A stretch of 64,000 nucleotides of DNA, from NCBI GenBank assembly GCA_017893485.1, contig JACEHZ010000589.1, forward strand, positions 1,428,501 through 1,492,500. The letters are read 5' to 3'. A model generated the notes under the pieces. It did not search any database, had not been told where the DNA came from, and saw only the letters and a list, made by a program, of their open reading frames with translations. Positions within the stretch are counted from its first letter, which is position 1. Each line of letters opens with the position of its first letter. A program made the position numbers and the translations under genes. This document shows positions 13,601 through 24,216 of the stretch, piece by piece. This DNA comes from Hemerocallis citrina. Its lineage: Eukaryota; Streptophyta; Magnoliopsida; Asparagales; Asphodelaceae.

Positions 13601-13787
13601 TAAAATTCCCAGTTAAGGGTCTTAATAATTTTTACTGCTTTTGCAGGAGAAACTTGGAGTGGTGTCTCCAACAGAAGCTTCCAGGCCCAACAGAAATGGC
13701 CAACATTCAGTTGATAACAACCATCGAGTGCCTTCAGATTCTGAAATTCAAGCTAGTGGAAACAATACAGCTGAGAGTGGCCACTAA
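4624..13787 (+). CDS. bZIP16/bZIP68-like: group-G bZIP transcription factor (GBF type, bZIP16/bZIP68/GBF1-like), 12 exons, 405 aa
   Basis: Exons: 4624-4683, 4819-4884, 4983-5066, 5554-5634, 5730-5783, 5883-6055, 6139-6193, 8379-8421, 8505-8761, 9720-9797, 9953-10078, 13647-13787 (stop TAA). All introns are GT-AG and the phases close to a 1218-nt frame. The N-terminal proline-rich MFMR region is clear: [20 protein letters not shown], then [20 protein letters not shown]. Exons 6-7 carry [13 protein letters not shown] and [14 protein letters not shown], and exon 9 has [11 protein letters not shown], all hallmarks of the bZIP16/68 branch. Exon 10 encodes the basic region (NRESARRSR, the N-x7-R DNA contact) and exon 11 the leucine zipper. 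Family members bind CACGTG G-boxes as dimers in the nucleus and act in light and hormone responses. The start was chosen because [11 protein letters not shown] matches the GBF1-type N-terminus and follows a leader with no other usable in-frame ATG. No break was seen. Whether it is bZIP16, bZIP68 or GBF1 orthologue cannot be decided by eye. Confidence 0.93.
4691..4816 (+). repeat. tandem duplication in bZIP intron 1, including the splice acceptor
   Basis: Two copies of a roughly 60-bp unit (each with CATCTTAAAATG, TCAATTTCGA, GAAAAAG and TTGGATCTTT) lie side by side. Each ends in a T-rich AG, so there is a second acceptor at 4752-4753 before the real one at 4817-4818. Use of the first would bring in an early stop (TGA) within a dozen codons. 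Confidence 0.7.
6194..8378 (+). other. bZIP intron 7 (2.2 kb), no gene inside
   Basis: Bounded by AAT|GTAAGA and GGGTAG|GATTC. The region 7260-8050 has a purine-rich, A-rich composition unlike its surroundings and may be an old transposon insertion, but I could not define ends. Nothing else was recognised. Confidence 0.5.
10669..11752 (-). mobile_element. 5'-truncated RTE-type LINE, minus strand, in bZIP intron 11
   Basis: On the minus strand the copy reads from an RT segment with [14 protein letters not shown] near 11720-11680 through [20 protein letters not shown] near 11310-11240 and the conserved 3' end. It finishes in a CTAGTTGGGAAAAAGGC-like phrase and a (TTG)n tail, seen on the plus strand as AACAACAACAAC from 10669. 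That tail and the RT sequence are typical of plant RTE LINEs. Stops and frameshifts make it dead. The 5' end is lost just before the FIDLE box. Confidence 0.8.
12232..13473 (+). mobile_element. 5'-truncated RTE-type LINE, plus strand, in bZIP intron 11
   Basis: Begins with a decayed [17 protein letters not shown] box (near 12244), then [37 protein letters not shown] and a mutated FADD box (FANDVVLV near 12707). It continues through [28 protein letters not shown] and [11 protein letters not shown] to a (TTG)n tail at 13459-13473. The 8-bp duplication AAAGTCCT flanks it at 12224-12231 and 13474-13481. Several stops are present, so it is not functional. It lies in opposite orientation to the copy at 10669-11752. 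Confidence 0.82.
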
Positions 13788-14971
13788 ATTCTTGCTTGCT
13801 TTGCTAGATATATGACTGCCTATGTTTCTTAGTATGTTAACAAAAAGAAAATGTGGATTATAGTTTTTATTATGGTAATTGTTAATTAATAACTATGAGG
13901 TCAACACTGATTCTGTCCAGCATGGTTCCTGTTATAGTTTCTGTCTTGACTGGTCTTTTTACAGTCAAAGCCTAAACAGGACATGTTGATTAGAACTTAG
14001 TTTTATCCTTGCCTGTTTGAAGGAAATATTTGTTACTTTTTCTCGGCATATTTATTGTGTGTTTGATGTAATCTATATATTACTCTTTCAGACAAGGCAT
14101 GTATACTTCAGGTACTGTCTTGAGTAATACTTTCTGTAAGAGATTTGATTGTTTTACATATCATTGTGCAGTTGTTTGGGAAATTTTCATGTATATGGAA
14201 ACGTGATGCATATTTATAACCTCCTCAGTTTGCCCTTTGACTTGTGTAACTTAAAGCAAGCGAGAATTGACATGTTGAAAGTTTTTTTTTCCAGGAAGAA
14301 TGCCCTTTTATTTGGCCAGGCTTGTTTCAACTTCAACTTTCGATCAGATGTTAAAATATCTGCAAAGACAGCTGAACTACACTACCTGGGCGCCAGGGAG
14401 AAGATCACAGCTTCAGGTTAAATTACAGGAAATCTTTAATTATTCTGTCTTTTTTGCCAGAAAAATAGGATTACGAGTTCTAGGTGACCTTAGTTTCTAT
14501 TTGATTTATTGGTTCTATTTAATTACGAGTTCTAAGTGGTCGGTCATCAGCTTTTGCAAATTAATCTCACTAGTCTGTTTTCCCTTTCCCCTTTATATTT
14601 GCAGGTAAGAAGCCCCTGTTGTGGTTGAGACTACGGAGAAAGATTGAGGTACAATAAGTTCATTAATATAGTGGTCATTATTTTTAAGTTAGAATATTAA
14701 TCTGTGAACAAATTGACATTATTAAAGTGACAAGGTTTTATCAACTTCTCGTAACAGGATTTAGACAATGCACATCCAATATAATAATTCGTTAGAAACA
14801 TAATAAGTCGGATAAACATATTGGATAAAAGAAAGCTTGTATTTTAGAGCATGAAAGCCAGCATAAGACCTCAAAAATTTCAATGAAACAGCTTCAAGAT
14901 ATTTAGTAGTACAATCAAATTTGTGATCTCTCATTTTAAAATGAGAAGTCTTGCTACTTGCATTACAATGC
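13788..14971 (+). other. 3' flank/3' UTR of the bZIP gene, then unassigned DNA
   Basis: The first few hundred bases are T-rich and presumably the 3' UTR; no single polyadenylation site could be chosen. Short open frames near 14149-14608 have no recognisable domain and are not called as genes. Confidence 0.4.
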
Positions 14972-14974
14972 TTA

Positions 14975-15648
14975 GAGCACCCACAGTCGTTTGCCATTTG
15001 CCATTTTATGCATTTTTAGACACTGTAGCCGATACACTTGTCAGCTATTTTACTATTTTTTACCAATTCCGCTACAGTAGAAAGGTATAAATAGCAATGG
15101 ATATAGCAAATGCATATTATGCGTGATGTTTCGTCTGGATTATTTAAATATATTTTTAAATAATCGGAAGAAATATGATGTTTCGTCTGAATTAAAAAAA
15201 ATAAAAAACAACGAAAAACCCCATAAATATGCATATAATGGCTGGACAGGCCATTGGGTCCCATTTCCTTAATTTTTTTTTGCAAATTACCATCATTGGT
15301 TATTGGGTGCAATTATTTATTTTTTGTGTGCAAATTTATAAATTGTTTTTGCAATTTTGTAAATGTTTTTGCAATTTTTTGCAATTTTTTGCAAAAAAAC
15401 CTCCTTAAAACCTGGACGAAACATGTTATTTTGCAAATTTTTTCTCTTTTGGGACGAAACATCCCGTATATTTTATTAATATTTTCTCAGTTTCTGACTA
15501 TATAAATGATTTTTTAATCATGTTTCGTCTGTTTCATTTTTAACAAAAATATGCATTTTTTGCCTTTTGACGACTGCAGTATTTCGTCGAAATGGAAAGG
15601 TAAAATATGCATTTTGCTATTTTTTACCTCAAACGACTGTGGATGCTC
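14975..15648. mobile_element. PIF/Harbinger-like non-autonomous element (674 bp)
   Basis: Terminal inverted repeats GAGCACCCACAGTCGTTTG (left) and CAAACGACTGTGGATGCTC (right) match at 18 of 19 positions. TTA flanks both ends (14972-14974, 15649-15651). The interior has repeated phrases (ATGTTTCGTC, TTTGCAATTTTT) but no coding capacity. Same TIR family as the shorter element at 2444-2799. Confidence 0.8.
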
Positions 15649-16793
15649 TTAGCCATTTATATTTTCAGCCTTCCAAAACGACTTTTTAAAGTTGTTATAA
15701 AAGTAACAAACTTTAAAAAGAAAGAGTGAAATAAAATGAGTGGATAAGACCATAGATATCGTGCAGGCATAATCAACCCGATTCACATTTTTTAGGTCAT
15801 GGTGGGCATGGGTAATTCGGATAATTTTGCAAAATTGTCCCGGCCTGTATCCAACCCATTTGAGTACAATCTGCATGTACAAGTACTCAGGGGTACGGGT
15901 CCAAATTGCTAGGTTTAGGCACGGGTCATTGTTAATTAGTCAAACTCAAAGGTTGATCGACCCATTCCGTCTTTCAACGCATTGGGTTGGGTATGCCCAT
16001 TGGTGCCGGTTGATGCCCATATTTTTAACTCAGCGAGTAATCAGAACCAGTCTGGTACCGCATAATTCTTAGAAAATCAACCAATATCCCCATTCCTCAA
16101 TGCAGTACCCAAACCCAACATTATTCAGTATTCATATCTCCAGTTTGGAACATGAGAAGGGAACTTTGAGTGACACTATAAATTTGTCCTAATGTGTCAC
16201 CCATTTGAGTGACATTGCTTCTTCAAATGCATGCATGATCCACACGACTCAATATAATTTAAATGTCATAAAATATATTCATGAGGTTTTAACATATTTT
16301 GCTCATATATCAAGTCGTCTCAATTCTTCTATACTAGAAATCGTTTCTTTTGCAAGTACACGAATGAATGAGCAAAATATATTGAAATAAGTGAATTTAT
16401 ATCCTCATATGTTTTACAACACGTAGGTCACAATGAACGGTACGAACCATGCATTGCATTGGGAGAAAGAATGCAAACGATGACACTCCAGGGATACCTA
16501 GAGTGTCACCCGAGGATGCTTATTCCCCCCAGACATATAACTAACTAGATGTTTCATTCTTCAATTATTTTTCTTCCTCTCCACGTAAACTAACATTAAA
16601 CTATCCGAAAAATGAAGAAAGATTTCAGGAACTATGAAAGTTTAATGTCTCACTTAAGTTTCTTCTGATTGAAAATATTGTTTTGGTAATAGGATTAGCT
16701 AGAAACTTGAATGAAAGGGTTTTGTAAAAGGCATTATAACTTTATCAGCAATAGTAAAACCACATTACTGATTTTTTCCTTCTTATGAGGTAA

Positions 16794-16843
<50 letters not shown>

Positions 16844-16844
16844 G
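16794..16844. repeat. (ATT)n microsatellite
   Basis: About 17 uninterrupted ATT units. Confidence 0.98.
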
Positions 16845-17756
16845 ATGCGTGCTAATGGAATCTCAGTAAGTGGATATAAGGTTTTTCTAATTTTTAATTT
16901 TTTAAAAGTAATGGTACTGCAGATCGGGTATGGGTACAAGAAAATTAAAATTTTGTGGCACAATCGTTTTTCAACCTATCAACCCCCTTTTGCCATACCA
17001 GTTTAACCTATACCTTCCATTACCTGACGCAACCCGTTTTCCATGCAAGGTCTGTTCGCAAATGATTAAAAGAAAAACGTGAACATGAAATTTTTACCCA
17101 TTTGTTTCTATACAATTCTTTAATTATGTATAAATATTAAAAGTAATATTCAATTGTGCCCATGCTAGCTGAAAATTTTTCTCCCTCCTACTCACCACTA
17201 GGTTGTTCGTTTCAGTAAAGCTCTTTACTAGTGAGCGAGAAGTTGGGAGGTCCGGTCTTGCTTGCACAACCAGGTATCTCTACTTTTCACTTAAATTAAA
17301 TCACCCAAATAATAAATCTAAAGCCCACCTTTGAAATGTGCAACCTCTTGCAAGCATTACACATGCTAAGCTACTTGGTAATTTTAATATTGCACTTAAA
17401 ACATTCTATGTTCGAATAGCAAGTGCCACTACAGGCGATAGTGGTTAGGTATTCGAATCCCGTGTGCACTTTCTTCTTTATGAAAAATAAAAGTATGCAT
17501 GAGCGCGCAACAAGGAAAATACCACGTCATTTCCTTGGTTACTCACAATAAATTAAACTGATGAGCTCTATTTAAAAGTGTTCGTGTGAATTAAAAGTAT
17601 GCTGAGATAAAGACCAAACCAAGCAATTTTGGGATATCATTTTTTGCTACGCACACTTATAATAATTAATTTTGCCGAACACATATATTAAATGTAAATA
17701 TGCTTTCAGAGTCAGAATGCATTCTCCAGAAACAATGTCATTTGGAGTCTGCGTCC

Positions 17757-17815
17757 AGTTGTTTGACGTCCGGTTGTTTGACGTCCGGTTGTTCGTCCTG
17801 TTGTTCGACGTATTT
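17757..17815. repeat. short tandem repeat, about 15-bp unit
   Basis: Two near-perfect copies and one to two degraded copies of GTTGTTTGACGTCCG in a row. Confidence 0.8.
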
Positions 17816-18474
17816 CATGAGAAAGAAAAGTTGCTGACCCTTCTTCAAGTTAATTGCGTGGATAGGGTCGGGATGCCCCGTCAGCTTCATCTCACTCGTA
17901 AAAAATGTAGCATTTATTTTCCTGAAATAAACAATTTATATCTTCATTATGAAAAAGTGGTATATACTTATACTAGGAAGAATAAATTTTAGTTAATCTT
18001 CTCTAAAATATGTGAATTTTTAAAAGAATTGCTCTAAAGTATGTGAATTTTCCAGTTTGAGGCCATAGATCAAGCCAAGCCAAGCGGTGGTGAAGTATGT
18101 GGTTTAATTCGATTCTTCACTACAAAGCTCCAAATTAGACTCACCACCGTCTCTCCCTACATGATTTCTTCTCATCATGAAAATATATGCATGGCACATT
18201 CGCGGTGTTTCTATTTGTTAGATTTTGGAGAAAGAAGGGGTGGATATTTTGTAGATAGATACATTTAGTACATGCAAACAGCTACTAATAATTCATGCTC
18301 TTTAGGATCCCCTCTTGGTTAAATGCAGCGTCAGCTAGTAAGAAAAGGACTGGATTATCAAAGCACTTGAGGCCGGTAGCTAGAGCTTAATTTGGAGTTA
18401 ATTTCAACATGGAAATTAAATCTTCTAATACACAATATGTAGTAAGGAAGCTTAATTTAGTGATGGCACTGTCA

Positions 18475-18477
<3 letters not shown>

Positions 18478-18524
<47 letters not shown>
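18478..18524. repeat. (AT)n microsatellite
   Basis: Uninterrupted alternating AT of about 46 bp; more TATATA lies on the other side of the adjoining foldback element. Confidence 0.98.
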
Positions 18525-18526
<2 letters not shown>

Positions 18527-18700
18527 ATAAAAGGGATATGAGCAACTTGCTCATTTAGTTTATGAGCAATTGATTATGTGACATGCATGTGATACATTGG
18601 ACAACGAACTCTTTTAAGGCTTTTTCAATCACATGTATGTCACATCATCAATTGCCTATTTACTAAATGAGCAAGTTGCTTATACCTTTTTTTCCCCCTA
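18525..18700. mobile_element. foldback MITE within an AT microsatellite
   Basis: The left half (GAGCAACTTGCTCATTTAGT, then GCAATTGATTATGTGACATG) is the imperfect reverse complement of the right half (CATGTATGTCACATCATCAA, then ACTAAATGAGCAAGTTGC). Arms are about 65 bp around a spacer of about 45 bp. It sits in TA repeats on both sides. If transcribed it would fold into one long hairpin. Family unknown. Confidence 0.7.
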
Positions 18701-19490
18701 TATTATATATATATATTCAAGTGCAAGGGGCCGGTTGTTTTGAGATGTGTGTTCTGCTAAGTTCGTTTAAAGAGTCTTGAGAGTGTGTGTTCTATTTACT
18801 TGTTTTATAATCAAACACTTTATATTCCTGGAAATCGAATAACCTAATTTCTTAGTGCAAAATATTATGTCCAAGGAGTTAGATGTATGTATGTATGGCT
18901 CATTAATTAGTATAAGCATATATATAATAAGAGCGGTAGATGCCCAATGCATGTCCTCTCTTCATACTAGACTAGAAGAGTGTCCATCTTCCTCTTCCCC
19001 CTTCTGTAGTGTTTCCTATTGTTAAGACGTTCTTTTTCCCTAGCTAGTTTGCAACATCTTGAGTACTACTAATTGATTGCTTAATATAAATTAGCGAGGT
19101 CAGCTCTCCACCTACCTTATTAGGGTTAATTTATAAAGGAAAAAAAAAAGTAACTAACATTCCAGAATGAAAAAGGAGGAAAGAAGTCATACACTTTCAG
19201 TGGCGGACCTGCCTCCTGTGAGAACTCATCGACTGTCCCAGACACAGCATAGTCATATTGGTCCAGAACCGTTGGTTCCATCTGGTTCTGAATTTTCAAC
19301 AAGTTTTATGCAAAATGAGATTTTGAAAATTTTACATACTTAACAAAGGAGCTTGAATATTTCATGGTATATATATCGCTGCATGAATTATTATTATTAT
19401 TTGCATAAAGGGAAAGATTTATTTAAGACTCCAGCGTAATTATACTAATTTACAATACCCATCAAAATAGAATTTTCATGCATGTATATA

Positions 19491-22400
19491 TGATTATAGT
19501 TTTACATAGTTAACCCATCAAGCATGACCTATACTCAAATTATAGTCCTGCCAGTGAAAATTATCGGAGGGGTATATATAAGCCCTATTTTTGGTTTTGC
19601 TGTATTTTGTTTTCTTTTGATTAATGTATTTGGATCTATTTGTTATAGTGTATTTTGTCTTTTCTTGGGTTCTTTTGTTCTCTCTTAATCGATCTGTGTT
19701 CTTTGGTTGGATTCCGTTCTCTTTGCAAATTTCACTCTTTCTATTTTGAGTCTGATTTTTTTTTCCTTTATGTTCGTTTCATCTCATTGCATTCATTTAT
19801 CTCTTTTTGGAGCCAAAATCGATATCCATAACCACATAATCTCAACCCAAAATTCTAATTCTAGATTTCCTATATATACCCTATAAAATAAATGCTAAAT
19901 TTATCCTTCTCTCTCCTTCGCCGTTTCTCTCTCCTTGATCCCATCCCTCTCCTCTGTTTTCATTGAACCCCAAATCCAAACCAAAACCCTTCATCCCCGT
20001 TGGCCAACTCCGATCACCTTCCACCATCGTCACCACCACCATCAACGTCTCCATCCCCTCGATTTCATCACCGTCGTGTTTTCCCGTCGTCATCCCCGTT
20101 CTCGTCGAACCCAATCCACCGCGATTTTTCCCGTCGCCCTGCCCTTCTCCGCGCACCCCACCGTTGTCATCGCCGTCCCTCGCCCGAAGGCCCTAACGTC
20201 GCCGTTCAAGCCCCGATCGCTGCTGTCGTTCCAACCGAAAACAGAGCTCCGCTTCGTCGAGGCTGTCGTCGCCGTCGTCGCTTCCAGACCGTGGTGCCAT
20301 CGTCTTCACCTTGGTGCCGACGTCGCTCCGCCCCGTCGCAGTCGCCACCGCAGTCCGCTGTGTTCTCTCTCTCTCTCTCCTTGCTGAGGTTGAAGACACT
20401 CACCGATTGGGCGAGCTCGCTGTTTGGTGTTCGGCGCACAGCTCCCCTACCGCTATTTGTTCTTCGGTCCAGATCCGGTGTGAAGCTTTTGCTGTTGCTG
20501 TTGTTTTTGTTTGCTTGGGTTTCTTCGCACGTATTTCGCATGTGTCTTTGGAATTTTTTTCCGGAATTCTGATCCCGTTATTCTTATTATTTGAATCTGC
20601 AATATAACAGGCAAGTTTCTTCTTGAACTAGCATTTTATTTTGTTCAAGTTTATTTGATCTCCTGCAAGTAGATCCCGTCCATTTCATTATCATACTGTT
20701 TTGACAATTTCGTTAAGTTTATCGAGGGTGTACACGAGCTAACCAGACATACTCTTAACATCGTGCTATCTCGTTGATCTAAAATCTAGTCCCCATTGTT
20801 TCATGCATATATACATTTAAATAACTAGATTCATGCATAGGACACTTGATAAGTTGGACATGTTAAATTGTATGTGCTAGATTGAAGTTGATCAATGAAT
20901 TGATACCATACCTGTGATAATTGTATCTTAAACCTTAGAAATTTGCATGTTAACACCTAGGATCACTTTGTTTGTCAATTCACATGAAATATGTGATGTA
21001 TGATTTAATTATTGCCCATTCATGTTAAGACAATTTTCTGAATTTGTTAGTTGTTTACTCTGAATCATGTTTTCACCCATGATAATGTCATAATTTAAAT
21101 TTCCTTTACAAACATGAATTTTTAGCCTCTGATATCTTGTTTAACATCCTTTTGACGGATCTAAGTTCCGATGTATCATTTGCTAGATATCAACATTTTA
21201 GTATAGCCATGTTAGAAATTCCAGATTCATAATTGCATGCGTATCCTGCTGTTCTATATTTTATTTGACTCTAATAACAGTAAAAGAAAAATCTGAAATA
21301 AATTAGGCTGGACCTAGACATGTATAGGTACTTTCCTGAATTTTTATAGATTTTATTAATGAGTTCTTTGACATGAAATAATTAGTTGAACACAACATAC
21401 TGCATGCTGCCTGAACATAAAACTGAATAGAATAGAGTTTTCACCATAGTTCCTGTATCCTTTATATGCCGTAATTATATTCGCTGGAACCGTGTGGAAG
21501 TCTACTTTCTAGTCCTTCCGACGGATTCAGATTTGCTATTTTGTAGTGGCTGTAATCTATATTTTAGTACAACAAGGTCATGTTGTCCTGGTTGTGTGAA
21601 TTATGCTTATTTGATGTGTTTGCCTCATGCTTTGTCTGTAGCGCATAGAATTAGTCACACTTAGTATTATACAACATTGACACCCTCTTGCATGCTCACA
21701 TAGGATAAAAATAAACTATTAACAAGCCGGGATATTATGGGTAGACTTGGTAGTGAACGATCGGGAAATGTACTCGGTAAGGCCTTCTCGCTCGTACGAA
21801 TACTTGACATAGAAGGAGGAGCATTGATTGCAGTGATTAATTGTTAATTCTTGCATGTAAATTATTGTTATCAATGCCGAGTACACGATTCATGAATTCA
21901 CCATCGGTCTAAAATGATCACTGTGTTTGCGCCGAACCTGTGGAATGGGACGCAGTAGTACGTGCACTAGATAGATTAATAAAATACTTAATAACATGTA
22001 TCTCATGCTTGATCTTCACTTGACATCACTCATTACATGCGTGATTATTGTACACCTTTGATATTATTGTCTGTCTTTGCTTTGTTCTTTGTCTTTGACC
22101 ATGTCCCTATCCTTTGATATTCATGCTTTCCTATTATCCTTTGTTTTCTCTACTTGTTGCCCACGATTTGCTCTAAGGGCACTCTTTTCGATCTTTTTAG
22201 ATCAAGATTTTACAGGTACTGAAGGATCTGTTCCCAAAGGAATTGGTGAGCAACGTTTCTAGAGATGGAACCAGTCTCCGCTTCTTAGATTTAATTGCTG
22301 CTAGTTTTATTTTCTTGAACATTATTATGACTTGTTCTTTGTTTTTGGGCTTTATGACCCATAGTTGTTTTGATCCCAGATATTGGATATTTATATTGTT

Positions 22401-22580
22401 GGATTATTTCATTTATTATTGTAATTTATCTTTGGTTCATGTGCTGATATTTCTTGCGTGGTTGTATTTGTTGATCTTATTGCCGAGTTAGTCTGGTATA
22501 GCTTATGGATGATGTTTACATCATACGCTGGGCCTACGTTACGTACTCGTATTTCGTATTTTGGGAAGCGGGGCGTGACA
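19491..22580 (+). mobile_element. probable solo LTR (gypsy type, GGGGCGTGACA end)
   Basis: The right end reads GGGAAGCGGGGCGTGACA and matches, in reverse complement, the start of the elements at 49149 and 58095. The phrase AATGTACTCGGTAAGGCCTT near 21765 is also shared with the 49149 element. A GC-rich leader-like block (19920-20570) follows about 400 bp after the proposed start, as in the other long LTRs. The proposed left end TG at 19491 is supported by ATATA on both sides (19486-19490, 22581-22585), but that duplication is AT-rich and could be chance. Open frames in the GC-rich block overlap in several frames and are not called. Confidence 0.55.
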
Positions 22581-22645
22581 ATATATGGATGTGATTAATG
22601 GACCATAACTTAGGATGATTAATTGATGAAGAATACACACACACA

Positions 22646-23081
22646 CTAGGTTTCCCCGTTGACACGTGCCTACGGCACGTCTTGAAAATGGTGCACCTTG
22701 TTTAATCATATAGTAAACATATCATATGAGAAACTTTTGGCTCTCAAGCAAAAAAAAATATTATATGATTCTTTTTTATCTTTTTCGAATTATTTTTAAA
22801 ATTTTTTAATTTAAATTTAAATTTTTAGTTTTTTAATTTAAAAATTTTTAAAAAATAAAAAAAAATTTCTTAATTTTTTGAATAGAAGGGGGAGGGAGAG
22901 AGAGAGAAAAAAATAATTAAATAAGTATAAGAGTTGTTTTGGGTGGGGAATTTGAATTTGAGTTTTGGGTGGAAACTTTTGAGGGGGGGGATATGTTTTG
23001 TGAGGTTAGATCTGGGCCTTTAATTTTCGGGGGATTGAAGGCAAGCCACTTGATAGCTTTCTTTGTGTTTTATTATATAGA
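22646..23081 (-). mobile_element. non-autonomous Helitron (436 bp)
   Basis: Read on the minus strand it starts A|TCTATATAATAAAAC at 23081 and ends with the hairpin ACGTGCCGTAGGCACGT, a 14-base spacer and CTAG|T at 22646. TC start, 3' hairpin, CTRR end and insertion between A and T are the Helitron hallmarks. No coding capacity. Confidence 0.75.
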
Positions 23082-23637
23082 TTAGATTTGCCTGTGGGCA
23101 CGTGCCTACGGCACGTCTTCGGAACGAATAAAACAACAATTATGTAGCTCAAGTTTGATTAATATGACAATAATTAGTTGTAAATAAAAATTCATGTTTT
23201 CATTAGTATATGTTGAAAAATAATTATAAATGGGTTGTAAAATCTAACTTCTTAGAACTTTAAGTGTGAAAAATGATGAAATTTAACTGTTGAAGAGATA
23301 TTTGCTATTTTCAATATAACATGTGCAATAGAAAAAAACATAAAAATTCTGAAAATTTATAAACCTGAAATCTTAAATTCTAAATTTCTTAGTAAATAAA
23401 GAAAGAGTGGGAGAGAGAGATAGGGAGAGAGAAAATGAGAGAAATATGAAAAAGTAAAGAGAGAAGAGAGATATCAATAAAGTAATTGATTTTTTAGTTT
23501 TGGGGGGAAATATTTGGTTTTGGAGTTTGAAATTTTGGGAGGAAAAATGTGTTTAGTGAGGTTGGATCTAAGCCTTTGATTTTGGAGGGATTGAAGGTGA
23601 GCCACTTGATAGCTTTCTTTGTATTTTATTATATAAA
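23082..23637 (-). mobile_element. second non-autonomous Helitron, head-to-tail with the first (556 bp)
   Basis: On the minus strand the start resembles the first copy with one change (TTTATATAATAAAATAC instead of TCTATATAATAAAAC), and the same AAAGAAAGCTATCAAGTGGC follows. It ends with the same hairpin ACGTGCCGTAGGCACGT and CTAA at 23085-23082, immediately against the TC of the first copy. Confidence 0.7.
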
Positions 23638-24155
23638 TATGTAGGGCGGTTTTGGTTAATTAGAGAGCCAAAGCCTTAGGGTGATTTTGTAAAATTAACC
23701 CTTAATTTGAAAGAAACTCCAATTTTTGTTTTGTTAGATGAGAAAAATTCGTTCACACCTGCCTGCACTCATGATGTTGATAGCATTTTGCATGTACCGA
23801 TCAAATCTTAGTATTATGAGCGAGCGTCATAAGTATCTATAATTAAAAGAAAAGGGAAATTGATACCCCAAAAATGTAGTTGATGTCAAGGGAGGGAAAC
23901 CAGTAACTAAGATCGTTATCATGGCGAGTTCCTTGCTTAATTAATGTTTGGTCGCCGGGAGTTCCTCCATATGATTCTCCTAAATCAAGTTTCCGCGTTA
24001 TCGCCATTCTCAACTTACTCCCAACAACCACCCCAAAGTCTTTAATCCAACTGTCCGCTACCGAGACGTCCACACTGAATCGTTCACTGCTTGCAAGAAT
24101 TCGGCTCACTAAAAAGAAAATTACAAAAAAATGATTAGATGTCAGGAGTTAAATA

Positions 24156-24159
<4 letters not shown>
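23638..24159. other. intergenic DNA, no gene seen
   Basis: No recognisable protein or repeat end; an 88-codon minus-strand open frame (23843-24109) has no known domain. Confidence 0.5.

Positions 24160-24212
<53 letters not shown>
24160..24212. repeat. (AT)n microsatellite
   Basis: Uninterrupted alternating AT of about 52 bp. Confidence 0.98.
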
Positions 24213-24214
<2 letters not shown>

Positions 24215-24216
24215 CA

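Larger units (their letters stand above)
15652..18477. other. intergenic DNA, no gene seen
   Basis: Contains an ATT microsatellite (16794-16844) and a short GTTGTTTGACGTCCG tandem repeat (17757-17815). No open frame shows a recognisable protein. Confidence 0.5.

Noticed and set aside
14149..14608. Two open frames of 90 and 102 codons after the bZIP gene
   Set aside because: No known domain, T-rich composition, likely 3' UTR or intergenic.
16160..16520. Repeated GTGACACT/GTGTCACC phrases as a possible MITE
   Set aside because: No paired terminal repeats or target duplication could be fixed.
17672..17992. 106-codon open frame
   Set aside because: Includes a short tandem DNA repeat and has no similarity that I recognise.
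19198..19215. CAGTGGCGGACCTG as a hAT transposon end
   Set aside because: Resembles hAT termini, but no partner end or duplication was found.
19881..20607. Overlapping long open frames on both strands in GC-rich DNA
   Set aside because: Low-complexity S/P/R-rich translations in several frames at once, no domain, and the same position in a long LTR as other C-rich leader blocks.
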